The notes beneath the pieces are model-generated. The model was not told where the DNA came from. It ran no database searches and saw only the letters and a program-made list of their open reading frames with translations. Of a stretch of 64,000 bases of DNA, positions 1-11,001 are shown in pieces. Every line of letters starts with the position of its first letter. Within the stretch, counting starts at the first letter, position 1. Position numbers and translations under genes: made by a program. Source of the stretch: Zea mays (Eukaryota; Streptophyta; Magnoliopsida; Poales; Poaceae). The DNA lies in the NCBI RefSeq assembly GCF_902167145.1, contig NC_050099.1, positions 10,678,434 to 10,742,433 on the forward strand, given 5' to 3'.

Positions 1-2
1 TT

Positions 3-1538
3 GAGCCACACAGGGTAGAGGAAGCACTTCAAGATTCGGATTGGGTGGTGGCGATGCAAGAGGAGCTCAACAATTTCACAAGGAATGAGGTATGGCATTT
101 AGTTCCACGTCCTAACCAAAATGTTGTAGGAACCAAATGGGTCTTCCGCAACAAGCAAGATGAGCATGGTGTGGTGACAAGGAACAAAGCTCGACTCGTG
201 GCCAAAGGGTATTCACAAGTCGAAGGTTTGGATTTTGGTGAAACCTATGCACCCGTAGCTAGGCTTGAGTCAATTCGCATATTATTGGCCTATGCTACTT
301 ACCATGGCTTTAAGCTCTATCAAATGGACGTGAAAAGTGCCTTCCTAAATGGACCAATCAAGGAAGAGGTCTATGTTGAGCAACCTCCCGGCTTTGAAGA
401 CAGTGAGTATCCTAACCATGTATATAGGCTCTCTAAGGCGCTTTATGGGCTCAAGCAAGCCCCAAGAGCATGGTATGAATGCCTAAGAGATTTCCTTATT
501 GCTAATGGCTTCAAAGTTGGCAAGGCCGATCCTACACTCTTTACTAAAACTCTTGAAAATGACTTGTTTGTATGCCAAATTTATGTTGATGATATTATAT
601 TTGGGTCTACTAACGAGTCTACATGTGAAGAGTTTAGTAGGATCATGACACAGAAATTCGAGATGTCGATGATGGGGGAGTTGAAGTATTTTCTAGGATT
701 CCAAGTCAAGCAACTCCAAGAGGGCACCTTCATTTGCCAAACGAAGTACACTCAAGACATTCTAACCAAGTTTGGAATGAAGGATGCCAAGCCCATCAAG
801 ACTCCCATGGGAACCAATGGGCATCTCGACCTCGACACGGGAGGTAAGTCCGTGGATCAAAAGGTATACCGGTCGATGATTGGTTCATTGCTTTATTTAT
901 GTGCATCTCGACCGGACATTATGCTTTCCGTTTGTATGTGTGCAAGATTCCAATCCGACCCTAAGGAATCCCACCTTACGGCCGTAAAACGAATCTTGAG
1001 ATATTTGGCTTACACACCTAAGTTTGGGCTTTGGTACCCTCGGGGATCCACATTTGATTTGATTGGTTATTCGGATGCCGATTGGGCGGGGTGCAAAATT
1101 AATAGGAAGAGCACTTCGGGGACTTGCCAGTTCTTGGGAAGATCCTTGGTGTCTTGGGCTTCAAAGAAGCAAAATTCGGTCGCTCTTTCCACCGCCGAAG
1201 CCGAGTATATTGCCGCAGGACATTGTTGCGCGCAATTACTTTGGATGAGGCAGACCCTGCGGGACTACGGTTACAAATTAACCAAAGTCCCTTTGCTATG
1301 TGATAATGAGAGTGCAATCAAAATGGCCGACAATCCCGTCGAGCATAGCCGCACTAAGCACATAGCCATTCGGTATCATTTTCTTAGGGATCACCAACAA
1401 AAGGGGGATATCGAGATTTCTTACATTAATACTAAAGATCAATTAGCCGATATCTTTACCAAGCCTCTTGATGAACAATCTTTTACCAGACTTAGGCATG
1501 AGCTCAATATTCTTGATTCTAGAAATTTCTTTTGCTAG
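3..1538 (+). CDS. Sirevirus (Ty1/copia) pol, C-terminal part: reverse transcriptase and RNase H
   Basis: The frame is open from the left edge, so this is the 3' end of a copia polyprotein that starts outside the window. From the N terminus it shows the copia RT entry (GTKWVFRNK, then [11 protein letters not shown]), the [11 protein letters not shown] and [12 protein letters not shown] blocks, and the RT active site YVDDIIFGS near residue 180 of the first Met-initiated frame. The connection follows ([14 protein letters not shown]), then RNase H with [20 protein letters not shown] and the DNESAIKMA block. It ends in the usual [12 protein letters not shown] and [11 protein letters not shown] region before a natural stop. 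No frameshift or stop is seen, so this copy could be young. It copies the element RNA into DNA and removes the RNA strand. The downstream polypurine tracts and LTR palindromes place it in the Opie/Ji-type Sirevirus group. Confidence 0.95.
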   Translation, partial: EPHRVEEALQDSDWVVAMQEELNNFTRNEVWHLVPRPNQNVVGTKWVFRNKQDEHGVVTRNKARLVAKGYSQVEGLDFGETYAPVARLESIRILLAYATYHGFKLYQMDVKSAFLNGPIKEEVYVEQPPGFEDSEYPNHVYRLSKALYGLKQAPRAWYECLRDFLIANGFKVGKADPTLFTKTLENDLFVCQIYVDDIIFGSTNESTCEEFSRIMTQKFEMSMMGELKYFLGFQVKQLQEGTFICQTKYTQDILTKFGMKDAKPIKTPMGTNGHLDLDTGGKSVDQKVYRSMIGSLLYLCASRPDIMLSVCMCARFQSDPKESHLTAVKRILRYLAYTPKFGLWYPRGSTFDLIGYSDADWAGCKINRKSTSGTCQFLGRSLVSWASKKQNSVALSTAEAEYIAAGHCCAQLLWMRQTLRDYGYKLTKVPLLCDNESAIKMADNPVEHSRTKHIAIRYHFLRDHQQKGDIEISYINTKDQLADIFTKPLDEQSFTRLRHELNILDSRNFFC

Positions 1539-2421
1539 CTTGCACACATAGCTCATTTGAATACCTTTGATCATATCTCTTTTATATGCTATGACTAATG
1601 TGTTTTCAAGTCTATTTCAAACCAAGTCATAGGTATATTGAAAGGGAATTGGAGTCTTCGGCGAAAACAAAGGCTTCCACTCCGTAACTCATGCTTCGCC
1701 ATCACTCCGAGCAACTCTCTATTCCTTGGGGAGAAATGGGCATCAAAGAAAAGGACTTCATCCTTGGGGGAGAGAGTAAAAGCTCAAAAGCAAAAGGACC
1801 GGACTTCGTCTTTGGTATAATCTTAACTCATTCATTTATGACCAAAGAGGAAGAACTTACTTCGAGGGCTCTAATGATTCCGTTTTTTGGCGATTCATGC
1901 CAAAAAGGGGGAGAAATGAGCCCAAAGCAAAAGGACCGCACCACCACCACCAAATTCAAAAACTTAGTGCTTTCCAAAAGTATTTATCATTTGGTATCCT
2001 ATTGTGTTCAAAAGGGGGAGAAAGTAGTATTTCAAAAATGGTATATCAAAACCCTCTTGAACACTAAGAGGTGGATCTCTTTTAGGGGGAGTTTTGTTTA
2101 GTCAAAGGAAAAGCATTTGAAACAGGGGGAGAAAATTTCAAATCTTGAAAATGCTTTACAAACTCTTATTCATTTACCTTTGATTATTTGCAAAAGAACT
2201 TTGAAAAGGATTTACAAAAGAATTTGCAAAAACAAAACTCGTGGTGCAAACGTGGTCCAAAATGTTACACAAGAAAGGAACATTCCATGCATATCTTGTA
2301 AGTAGTTACATTGGCTCAATTCCAAGCAACCTTTACACTTACATTATGCAAACTAGTTCAATTATGCACTTCTATTTTTGCTTTGGTTTGTGTTGGCATC
2401 AATCACCAAAAAGGGGGAGAT
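1539..2421 (+). other. Sirevirus 3' noncoding region with multiple polypurine tracts
   Basis: There is no convincing coding sequence between the pol stop and the LTR. The stretch holds repeated purine runs of the form AAAAGGGGGAGA near 1904, 2009, 2082, 2125 and 2409. The last of these abuts the LTR and is the functional-looking polypurine tract for plus-strand priming. Multiple polypurine tracts are a described hallmark of Sireviruses. Confidence 0.8.
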
Positions 2422-3724
2422 TGAAAGGGAATTAGGCTTACACCTAGTTCCTAAATAATTTTGGTGGTTGAATTGCCCAACACAAATAATTGGACTAACT
2501 AGTTTGCCCAAGTGTATAGATTATACAGGTGTAAAAGGTTCACACTCAGCCAATAAAAAGACCAAGTTTTGGATTCAATAAAGGAGAAAAGGGGCAACCG
2601 AGGGCACCCCTGGTCTGGCGCACCGGACTGTCCGGTGTGCCACCGGACAGTGAACAGTACCTGTCCGGTGCACCAGGGGACTCAGACTCAAACTCTTCGC
2701 CTTCGGAATTTCTCGGAAGCCGGCGCGCTATAATTCACCGGACTGTCCGGTGTGCACCGGACATGTCCGGTGCTCCAAGGAAGCTCGGCCTCCTGAACTC
2801 GCCAGCCTCGGGTTCGCGCGGCAGCCGCTCCGCTAAAATTCACCGGACTGTCCGGTGTACCAGCGGAGCAACGGCTCTTTTCGGCGCCAACGGCTCCCTG
2901 CGGAGCATTTAATGCGCGCACAGCGCGCGCAGAAGTCAGAATCGCCCATGCCGGTGCACCGGACATCAAACAGTACATGTCCGGTGTGCACCGGACACCC
3001 AGGCGGGCCCACAAGTCAGAAGCTCCAACGGTCAGAATCCAACGGCAGTGATGACGTGGCAGGGGCACCGGACTGTCCGGTGTGCACCGGACTGTCCGGT
3101 GCGCCATCGAGCAGACGCCTCCAGCCAACGGTCAAGTTTGGTGGTTGGGGCTATAAATACCCCAACCACCCCACCATTCATTGCATCCAAGTTTTCCACT
3201 TCTCAACTACTACAAGAGCTCTAGCATTCAATTCTAGACACACTAAAGAGATCAAATCCTCTCCAATTCCACACAAAGCCCTAGTGACTAGTGAGAGTGA
3301 TTTGCCGTGTTCATTTGAGCTCTTGCGCTTGGATTGCTTCTTTTCTTTCTCACTTGTTCTTGAGATCACAACTCCATTGTAATCAAGGCAAGAGGCACCA
3401 ATTGTGTGGTGGCCCTTGCGGGGAAGTTTTGTTCCCGGCTTTGATTAGAGAAGAGAAGCTCACTCGGTCCGAGGGACCGTTTGAGAGAGGGAAGGGTTGA
3501 AAGAGACCCGGCCTTTGTGGCCTCCTCAACGGGGAGTAGGTTTGCAAGAACCGAACCTCGGTAAAACAAATCTCCGTGTCTCACTTGCTTATTCGCTTGG
3601 GATTTGTTTTGTGCCCTCTCTCTCGGACTCGTTTATATTTCTAACGCTAACCCCGGCTTGTAGTTGTGTTTATATTTGTAAATTTCAGTTTCGCCCTATT
3701 CACCCCCCCTCTAGGCGACTATCA
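2422..3724 (+). repeat. 3' LTR of the Sirevirus (1303 bp)
   Basis: It begins TGAAAGGGAATTAGG directly after the polypurine tract and ends CTCTAGGCGACTATCA. The start matches the LTR ends of the minus-strand Sirevirus at 42740-50757. A TATA-like GCTATAAATACC lies near 3150. The partner 5' LTR is outside the window, so the target duplication cannot be checked. Confidence 0.85.
2621..3101. repeat. Array of CACCGGACTGTCCGGTG palindromes in the LTR
   Basis: The perfect 17-bp palindrome CACCGGACTGTCCGGTG occurs at 2621-2637, 2736-2752, 2841-2857, 3066-3082 and 3085-3101, with variant copies (ACATGTCCGGTG and similar) between them. All copies lie upstream of the TATA-like site. Such palindromes are conserved in Sirevirus LTRs, and a regulatory role is inferred only. 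Confidence 0.85.
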
Positions 3725-5640
3725 ACAGCAATGCGCACTAAGCACCTATCTCGTGTGCTAAATATCATTAGGTATGACTCCAAGATACCAAGGGTACTAA
3801 AGAAATATGTAGAGTAGAGACAAAGCGAAGGATGTAGGCTAGAGGCCACTGTATTGACGTTGACTTGGCTACAAGCACATAAATAGTTAATAGAGGTTTG
3901 GGTCACACGATTTTATTACTCTATGTCCTCTTTGCGGTGGATGAATTGATGGAAGTGGAGGCGAAGTTTACATGATCAGATGTTGTCTGAGCTAGAGGAC
4001 TAACTAGCTACCCTTTTACTTCGGCTCTGGTGAAAGTTCTAGTCTTAAGTCCCAAGATTCTGGACATATCGTCTAAGTTCCGAGACCTATAATTAGCCTT
4101 CATATCCTTTTTGAACCTCTTCCCTTTTTACTTGTTCTGTATTGCTTTACTCCTCTTTTTATTTATAGAGACACAATGAATGTCCAATCACTCCTACTTA
4201 TCGTACTCGTAGAGCCATACATCAGTACACCTTAGTCGTACCACAATACACCTTTACTCCTCTTAGGGTCGTCCTTCTGAGCCCGTTCCACCCATAGCCT
4301 TCCTGCCCCCAAGGCAGTCTTGCATTGGAGAGATCGAGGGCCACTGTGCGGGCCCCTTGTCCTGTAGACCCCCTAGACCTATGGTCTCGGGGGGCTTGGT
4401 CTCTGAGTTGCAAGACCCTGATGATGTCAAAGCTAGTACGAGTCAACAAGTCTCCTTTATTTTGATAAGATTTGAAACGGCATATTGCTAGTATCTTGGG
4501 CTATACATTTTTATAGACGCCCATAACAAAGTAATACATGTAGAAAAATCAAAATGTTTTGTAATAATTTGAAATGAAAAGAGTATCTACTATGATAGTA
4601 CACCGTCTATTCCAAATTATTCTAACTGTTTTGGAGAGGAAGAGCATTTTAAGTTTGACCAAAATTATTATAAATATATAAACCATCCAAGTAGCCTACG
4701 TGAAACTAGCATATGAAAAGATAAACGTGTTGCATTGATAACCGATGTCTTCCGCACGTGTTGAAGCTAAGCATATGCCTTTTCCTCCTATTATTAAAAA
4801 GGTCATTCTCAATAATAGTTTTATAAAAGGTTTGTTTTTATTAAATAATGTATTATACTATTGACACGGTGAACAATATATGGAGAAAGAGATAAAAATA
4901 GATTTCATAGTGTGAAATCATGCCTACACTATTATCTAGATATATTATCTCTTACATATTATCTATGAAACTGTACCAAATAAAACTCTTCACTATGAGA
5001 GACTGTATCTCAACCAAGATTTTATTTTTTTTTCTTGATTGCATGGCATCTTAAAAAGAACTCCCATTCTAATAACAAGTTGATCTCTTTAAAAAATAAG
5101 TCCAAAAATTCAAAGTGGAAATCATATCCTATACAAAATAATCATCTCAGTCTGTTGACTTCATTTGCATCGGAATTGCAACCTGTAAACTAACACAACA
5201 GTAAGTGTGGAAATCCCTATCAGCTAATAGGTGACGGGAATGAGGCTAATACTGACCGAAATTAGTAATTTTAGTAGGTAATGTGATAATTCTCGTTGGC
5301 TTCTAGCTGACTTGTTTTTGTCGGGAATTAACTAAACCCCGTCAGTTGGGGACTGGAGCTAAGTAACTCTTATCAGCCTCCACGTCCGCATCTAGTTTGA
5401 ACAAACTCGGTTTTGGATGGGTCGGCCAAGTTACATCACTTGTTTTTCTGTCAGGACTCTAAGTGAATATTGGTTTTAACTGTCAGGACTCTAAGTGAAA
5501 TATTAGTAATAGATTGTTGGCTTTAATTAATATTAATGTCTGTTTTTCAATATCGGTTAAAGTCATCAATTGATACTAATCTCTCGACCGTAAATTAGTA
5601 TCGGTTGATGGGTTCAATTAATATTAACCGCAGGACGCGG
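3725..5640. other. Intergenic stretch without a recognised gene
   Basis: Mostly AT-rich sequence with frequent stops in all frames. A GC-richer patch at about 4220-4450 resembles an LTR remnant but has no partner here. Nothing coding is supported. Confidence 0.5.
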
Positions 5641-6010
5641 CCGAGGAGGATGCGTGGTGGATCGGATGCGGATAGGCGTGTGCTGTTGCGGCGGTGCTTT
5701 CACGGGGACCGGCGACGGATCCCACGTGGCCGCGCGCGCTGAGCCATATAGCTGGCTAGCTGCTGTAGTGCCCGTAGCGCCGAGGCGGCGACTGCGTGCG
5801 TGCGCGGTGGGCCAGCTGCACAGGCAGTACTCCCGCCGGCGTCATGAAGCGGGACCGCCGCTCGCACAGGCGACGTACGGCCCCTCGCCGACGCCGACCA
5901 GCCGGGCGTGCGTCGTCTCAACCGTTGGCCCAGCGCGGCGGTTGGGCGTGACTGTGCTATGGTCAGGGAGAAAAGAAGAAGAAGAACGTTGATGTTGTTG
6001 CGGTGGGGCG
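5641..6010. other. GC-rich island in AT-rich sequence, unidentified
   Basis: Base composition changes sharply to GC-rich, with many CpG and CGGC motifs. Open frames exist on both strands (112 and 130 codons), but both are arginine and alanine rich, as chance frames in GC-rich DNA are. It could be a captured host fragment or an old promoter region. No function can be given. Confidence 0.35.
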
Positions 6011-6091
6011 CACGGGCAGCTAGGGGGTCGTCGGTGGTTGACACGTAGTACGCGTGTGCATGCACCATCGTATCATCGATCTCACTCGACA

Positions 6092-6192
6092 TTTTATATA
6101 CATCAAAGTCTTATATTTACGACCATCATATATTTATATACATCAAAGTCTTATGTTTACGACCATCACATATTCTATACATCAAAGTTTTC
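6092..6192. repeat. Short tandem repeat, about 42-bp unit
   Basis: The unit ATACATCAAAGTCTTAT plus TTACGACCATCA is present about 2.3 times, with small substitutions. Confidence 0.7.
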
Positions 6193-6485
6193 ACCTAAGC
6201 TCTAATATCTATCTCGGCTAAGTGATAGTCTACTAATATCTGTTAATACTCTAAACTCCGACTTAGCTAAGATACCGGTACCTTCATGATATTTTTTCCT
6301 TCAACGAGCTAGAATGACTTCTCCAATTATGTTGTACAATGCACCTTCGGTCTTGTTCTTCATATTTCCTCGTTGAAATTCCTGTAAAGGAAGTTTATAA
6401 ACATCATATGTTTACACTTGATAATACATTTGCATCTTCAATTACATAAATACATGCATGACTATTACTAATAATACATTTTCAT

Positions 6486-6595
6486 GGTAAGAGAACCGCC
6501 AGTAAAAATAAGTTTTCGCCGGCGGTTTCTTAAGCCAGTCCCACATATTTATTTTTACTGGCACCCGATGTAACTGAAACCGCCGGGCGTTACCA
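6486..6595. repeat. Possible CACTA subterminal fragment
   Basis: Inverted units AACCGCCAGTAAAAATA and TATTTTTACTGGC flank a CCGGCGGTTTCTTAA core and a second AACCGCCGGGCG. This resembles subterminal repeats of grass CACTA elements. No CACTA terminus was located. Confidence 0.35.
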
Positions 6596-6600
6596 TGCAT

Positions 6601-7729
6601 CATGCATGCATGCATGCATCCCTCAATGCTTTAATAAATTCAACACGTACGTACGGGTAATAATAATATATTAGTTATAGTATCACAGGGGTGGTTGTTT
6701 CCCGTTGACGAATCAAGCAAATCATGCATACATACATATGAGTTTCTGACCAGCATCAGCACAGGCGCACGGCCAGCTAGCCTCCCAGTAAATTAAACAA
6801 CCAACTGATCAAACCGACTGGCATGCAATGCAACGCTGGCGTGTCGTCAACATGCGGAGGCACGCACGAAAACAAACGCATGCGGTGCACGCGTTGGCTG
6901 CTTCTCCGTCTGTCTAAAAGTTATTTATAACTAGATAGTACATAGTAACGCGCTCAACTTATTCTAATAGGCCGGGAGTGCAAATTGCGCGGAGTCTGGG
7001 CTTGTGGCTTTGGGCCATGTTTTGTACGGGCCCAGGAGGGGAACTTGAGTACCTGAAATTGAAAGAAACCACGAATGCTTTTTTGTTTTGTTTTTTGCAG
7101 CCTAATATCAGTTCATACTTGGAATATACCAACAAATTTTGGCAGGAGCAAAAATTACAGCTTGTATGTTCAGCGGTGTCGCGGAAGCAGACGGACAGAT
7201 TCATGTTCAGTATGGTGTCGTGGAACCAGAAGACCGACGCATAAATTCATGTCATATTTGGTAGTAGAGCTCTACCCGCTCTAGATTTATCAAAATCCTA
7301 TTTGCATGCAGCTTGTGCGTCAAGTCAACTACTACTACAATTAGGAGTAGTACTATACAGATATGCATACGCATCTTCTTAAACTTACTATGTTACTATC
7401 TCTAAATCAAATTAAACATGCATGAAATGTACCTAAATCGTAACAACTGCGGCCGCCGGCGTCACGCGCAATTAATGAGGCGAGCTTATTTGTTTTGGGG
7501 GGGAAATGCATGGTCGTCCCGGTTCAGTCAGCCCTAAAAAATATGCTCATACTCTTACACTATTGCCCCGTCTTTTATAAAACTGTTTGCAAATTTGCTG
7601 CTACTTTGATATGGAAGTTTAGAACATAACTATGTCATAAATATAACCATAAATCATGAAAATCAATAGTTCATATTTCCTATCTGAATTTAGTCTCAAT
7701 GTGTCCCCAATTTGCTATGGTATCATTGA
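6601..7729. other. Intergenic stretch without a recognised gene
   Basis: It contains CATG microsatellite-like runs (6597-6620) and AT-rich DNA. The open frames are short and overlap on both strands. No gene is supported. Confidence 0.5.
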
Positions 7730-7734
7730 GAATG

Positions 7735-7988
7735 TGTCAGCAACCTGCTGGCGGAATGTATTGCTTCAACTCAGAACTGGTAGCGATTACAGTAGGAGGT
7801 AGAAGAACTAGTAGCGATTACAACGGGGTAGAAGAAATAGAGGAAAACAGTATAGAACTAATATAACTTGATAAGGAAGAAGAACATATTTCGTTTGTTT
7901 CTCGCTATCCCCCTTTCAACTGTTGCTGCTCTTTGTATATATCCTCTCAGTTGGGCCAGCGTATACCAAATGGGTCGGGTCCCTCACA
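7735..7988 (-). repeat. 3' LTR of the gene-carrying element
   Basis: The 254-bp direct repeat partner of 10308-10562. Reading on the minus strand it begins TGTGAGGGACC and ends GGTTGCTGACA. Confidence 0.92.
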
Positions 7989-8003
7989 TTCCCCCCTCCT
8001 TAA
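7989..8003 (-). promoter_or_regulatory. Polypurine tract
   Basis: The minus strand reads AAGGAGGGGGGAA directly before the 3' LTR, the position expected for plus-strand priming. Confidence 0.75.
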
Positions 8004-8043
8004 ACGGCGGCTTGCCCCCAAGCCGCTAATAGTGTAGCCCTCT

Positions 8044-10275
8044 TCATTGCTGAACTGGTCGCATGTGATGGCCTATCTGGCAATGTTTTGCTCTGCTTCC
8101 GAACATGGACGTCGCAAGGCTTCTGTGGTCTTGTAGCAGCAACTCGTGTAACACCAGAACAAGTTTTATACCAAATGCAACTCTTTGAGTAGCTACTGTC
8201 TTAGAAAGATCAATCACTAGAGTGCAGGCTTGAACATCATCTTCCAGTTTCACAAATTTCAGCTTGTCAACAGTGTTCCTTATAAGCATCATTGCCTTCT
8301 CTGCTAGTAGCTGTCTTGGAATTATCTTGCACAAGCAATCAACCTTCCAGTATGGCCAAAGATCCGTAGAACGAAGCTCTGCTTCTTTGAGTGCAGTATA
8401 AACAGCATCAATGACAGGACTATCTGTTGCGCAGGAATCGAACTTGCAGTTGAACGATGATAAATCAATCTCATCTTCAAATAATATTTTCTGATCCTTA
8501 TCTTTCAATCTACTGTCATAGTCAGAATACTGATGATCAGCAAAGGTCTCCCTGGTTTTGCCTGCATTCATCCCATCATTAAGCGAAGCTTCTATACAAG
8601 CTGGCACAAAGACTGCAGCTGCGATCTGTTCATCCATCGTCCGATCAACCACATCATCAACCTTGTCATCCTCAGATATGATGAATATTCTCTCCTCATT
8701 GGTACTAGCTATGGTGGGAGACAACCGTGGAATTGAACGTAAAGCCTCACTGCCATATTCCAACCCAACTTGTATATGTGGTGGTGGCCAAGGAATTTTC
8801 CAGCAGAGAGAGGCTAAGAGCTTCCCAATATTGACCCAAGTAGCAGGGGAGCTAAGAGACAATTCCTCGAACACCTCCTGTGCAGCAAACACCTCGTCTG
8901 TGAATTCCAACTGGGAGCAGTCCGGTAGCTGATGACGCAGGTGGCAGGGAAGTCGGACAGCTTCCAGGCTTTGTAGTTGGCCGAGCTCGGTGAAAATGTG
9001 GTCGAAGGTACCAGCCCACACATCTCTCTTATTGAAGACATCAGACGAGAGGTTGAAGACCTGGTTGGGGGTCGGGATGGAGGAGTGCTCGAACTCGGAG
9101 GAGATCCATCTCTGTGACCTGGTGGTCATGCCCGTCGAAGTCCCGCTTGCGATGTAGCCGCTCCGTGCATAGCAGAGTCCGAATGGGGTGGCCGTCGTGG
9201 AGATGCTCCGCATGGACGTGCGAGTATGGTTGGCGGCACGCTGGTCGGAAAGGCTTCGCGCGCGCAGGCACGGAAGCACGGCGAGGACTTCCAGGTCAGG
9301 CGCGCTCCCCGCCAGGCAAAGCCGCTCCAGCTTCCTCTGCACGCTCTGCACAGAGCTGAAGTCGCAGAGCGCGAAGACGCAGTGCCAGAACCTATCGCGC
9401 GCGTCGAACATCCTGTTGGGGTGATGCTCGAGCATGATGTAGTTCCGTCCGCCAATCCTCCGCCACTCGGGCCGCGCGACGAGGCACTCGAGGCATCTCC
9501 TCTGTAGCGCGCGATCCTCGCTTGTGGGCGCAGCACTGATAGTCCTGAACAAGATGATGCCATGGCTGAAGCATTCTATCGAGTACTGGGTGGGCGAGTT
9601 GTTGGTGGCTGAGGCATCCTGGAGCAGCGGGTGGTTGCTCGGAGTGAGGGAATCTATATTGGAGCGGAGCATCCGATCGTGTCTTAGGTAGTCAGCATGT
9701 CCCTCCAGCCAGCGCGCCCACCCGACGTGGAGCTGCATCTCGGCGGCCTGGGATGTGGCGACCCCCACCGTGGAGGCGGAGGCGAGAGAGTCAGCCTCGA
9801 CATCGTTGGTGTTGGCGATGGAATCGACCTCGGCGGCTGTGGTGGTGACAGTGAGCAGTGGTTCGAGCGTGGCGGGGTGGTTGCCGTCGTCTTCCTCGGT
9901 GAAGACGGTGCCATCGTTGATGGGGATGCTGTTGTCGATGTCCTGTTCTTCTTGGAAGTGAGCAGGATACTCGAACAGCCCACCCCAGTTGTCGGCGATG
10001 ATGCAGTCGTCGCCTGTGCCGAAGAGACCACCCCAGTCGTCAGCGACCACGGCCAGACACTCGTGGGTCGCGGCGACCTGAGCGTCTCGCTCCGCCCTCA
10101 ACGTCGTAGATGGCACAGTGGTCACTGCTACCTCAAGGTCGTGGATCGACGCCGAATGGTGCGCCACTGTCGACTCCCAACCGCGCCACCGTGCTTCTTG
10201 GGCAGCGAGGCGGGCACTGAGCACGCGAAGGATCTTCGTTTGTTCCTCCAGTGCGGATTGAAGGTTGGGCTCCAT
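8044..10275 (-). CDS. Chimeric 743-residue protein: gag-like N terminus plus captured host segments
   Basis: One uninterrupted frame starts 12 bases after the primer binding site and stops 40 bases before the polypurine tract. Residues 1-55 ([12 protein letters not shown], then [16 protein letters not shown]) resemble the coiled N terminus of plant Ty3 gag proteins. An acidic, Thr/Ala-rich stretch with two DNWGGLF-like repeats follows. Around residues 255-305 the run [20 protein letters not shown], then [16 protein letters not shown], recalls a GT47 exostosin-type glycosyltransferase segment (ARAD-like). That match is from memory. The C-terminal 300 residues are not recognised. No zinc knuckle, DTGA protease motif or YVDD box is present. 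The GT47-like piece is too short to be an active enzyme. Whether the protein is made or useful is unknown. The intact frame may only reflect youth. Confidence 0.75.
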   Translation of the reverse strand: MEPNLQSALEEQTKILRVLSARLAAQEARWRGWESTVAHHSASIHDLEVAVTTVPSTTLRAERDAQVAATHECLAVVADDWGGLFGTGDDCIIADNWGGLFEYPAHFQEEQDIDNSIPINDGTVFTEEDDGNHPATLEPLLTVTTTAAEVDSIANTNDVEADSLASASTVGVATSQAAEMQLHVGWARWLEGHADYLRHDRMLRSNIDSLTPSNHPLLQDASATNNSPTQYSIECFSHGIILFRTISAAPTSEDRALQRRCLECLVARPEWRRIGGRNYIMLEHHPNRMFDARDRFWHCVFALCDFSSVQSVQRKLERLCLAGSAPDLEVLAVLPCLRARSLSDQRAANHTRTSMRSISTTATPFGLCYARSGYIASGTSTGMTTRSQRWISSEFEHSSIPTPNQVFNLSSDVFNKRDVWAGTFDHIFTELGQLQSLEAVRLPCHLRHQLPDCSQLEFTDEVFAAQEVFEELSLSSPATWVNIGKLLASLCWKIPWPPPHIQVGLEYGSEALRSIPRLSPTIASTNEERIFIISEDDKVDDVVDRTMDEQIAAAVFVPACIEASLNDGMNAGKTRETFADHQYSDYDSRLKDKDQKILFEDEIDLSSFNCKFDSCATDSPVIDAVYTALKEAELRSTDLWPYWKVDCLCKIIPRQLLAEKAMMLIRNTVDKLKFVKLEDDVQACTLVIDLSKTVATQRVAFGIKLVLVLHELLLQDHRSLATSMFGSRAKHCQIGHHMRPVQQ

Positions 10276-10287
10276 GGACTCCGAGAA

Positions 10288-10305
10288 CGGTGACCTCTGA
10301 TACCA
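10288..10305 (-). promoter_or_regulatory. Primer binding site (initiator Met tRNA)
   Basis: The minus strand reads TGGTATCAGAGGTCACCG two bases after the 5' LTR. The first 11-12 bases match the complement of the plant initiator tRNA-Met 3' end. Confidence 0.85.
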
Positions 10306-10307
10306 AT

Positions 10308-10562
10308 TGTCAGCAACCTGCTGGCGGAATGTATTGCTTCAACTTAGAACTGGTAGCGATTACAGTAGGAGGTAGAAGAACTAGTAGCGATTACAACGGG
10401 GGTAGAAGAAATAGAGGAAGACAGTATAGAACTAAGATAACTTGATAAGGAAGAAGAACATATTTCGTTTGTTTCTCGCTATCCCCCTTTCAACTGTTGC
10501 TGCTCTTTGTATATATCCTCTCAGTTGGGCCAGCGTATACCAAATGGGCCGGGTCCCTCACA
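10308..10562 (-). repeat. 5' LTR of the gene-carrying element
   Basis: A 255-bp direct repeat of 7735-7988. It contains a TATA-like GTATATATCC on the plus strand near 10508. Confidence 0.92.
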
Positions 10563-10574
10563 GAATGTTAGATA

Positions 10575-10654
10575 CTCCATACGTTTCTTTTTAGTTGTCG
10601 CTCGATAGTTTAATTTTGTACTATCTAGCGATAACTAAAACGAAACGAAGAGAG
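10575..10654. mobile_element. Stowaway-type MITE (80 bp)
   Basis: The ends CTCCATACGTTTCTTTTTAG and the inverted CTAAAACGAAACGAAGAGAG form a near-perfect hairpin flanked by TA (10573-10574, 10655-10656). It is related to the MITE at 40401-40480. Confidence 0.75.
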
Positions 10655-10656
10655 TA

Positions 10657-10996
10657 CAAATTACCTCCTCCATGCATGAATTAGCCTCAGCATCGCTTTG
10701 GGTTTTTATCTAGTACAACACCAAAGAAAATATTTGGGTCATCCAAGCCGTCATGCATGACTTTGGATGCGGCTCAAGACCACACAAGTCGTTCGAGCTA
10801 TCCGATCCACATGCCGGACGGCCAGGACGGTACTGGCCAATCCAAGCTTATGATCAGTTACTGCTTAGCATGGATATAAAGTTATCTCTACTATATAAAA
10901 CACTAGTTTTTTTAGTTTCCACGATTCTATTAGTCGTCATATGCACCGGTTTTTCTGGTTTCAACACAGTCGTCTTACATCTTCCAACTTTATGCA
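10657..10996. other. Short intergenic stretch
   Basis: No gene, repeat or terminus recognised. Confidence 0.5.
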
Positions 10997-11001
10997 AAAG
11001 C

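Larger units (their letters stand above)
7735..10562 (-). mobile_element. Complete small LTR retrotransposon carrying a chimeric ORF
   Basis: The element is 2828 bp with LTRs of 254 and 255 bp, TGTCAGCAACC at one edge and CCCTCACA at the other, and a perfect 5-bp target duplication GAATG (7730-7734 and 10563-10567). On the minus strand a primer binding site for initiator Met tRNA follows the 5' LTR, and a polypurine tract precedes the 3' LTR. The only ORF fills the interior. No protease, RT, RNase H or integrase is encoded, so mobilisation must have depended on another element. The LTRs differ by about 4 substitutions and one indel, which suggests a recent insertion. The layout resembles the maize Bs1 type of gene-transducing retroelement. 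Confidence 0.92.

Noticed and set aside
2621..3101. CRISPR-like array
   Set aside because: The repeats are palindromic, irregularly spaced and inside a plant LTR. No cas genes are possible in this context.
2637..3128. Open frames on both strands over the Sirevirus palindromes
   Set aside because: They are encoded by palindromic LTR DNA with no separate coding signal.
9697..10293. Plus-strand open frame of 198 codons opposite the chimeric ORF
   Set aside because: It is GC-rich, full of Gly, Val and Asp, and mirrors the minus-strand gene. It has no motif and is a shadow frame.
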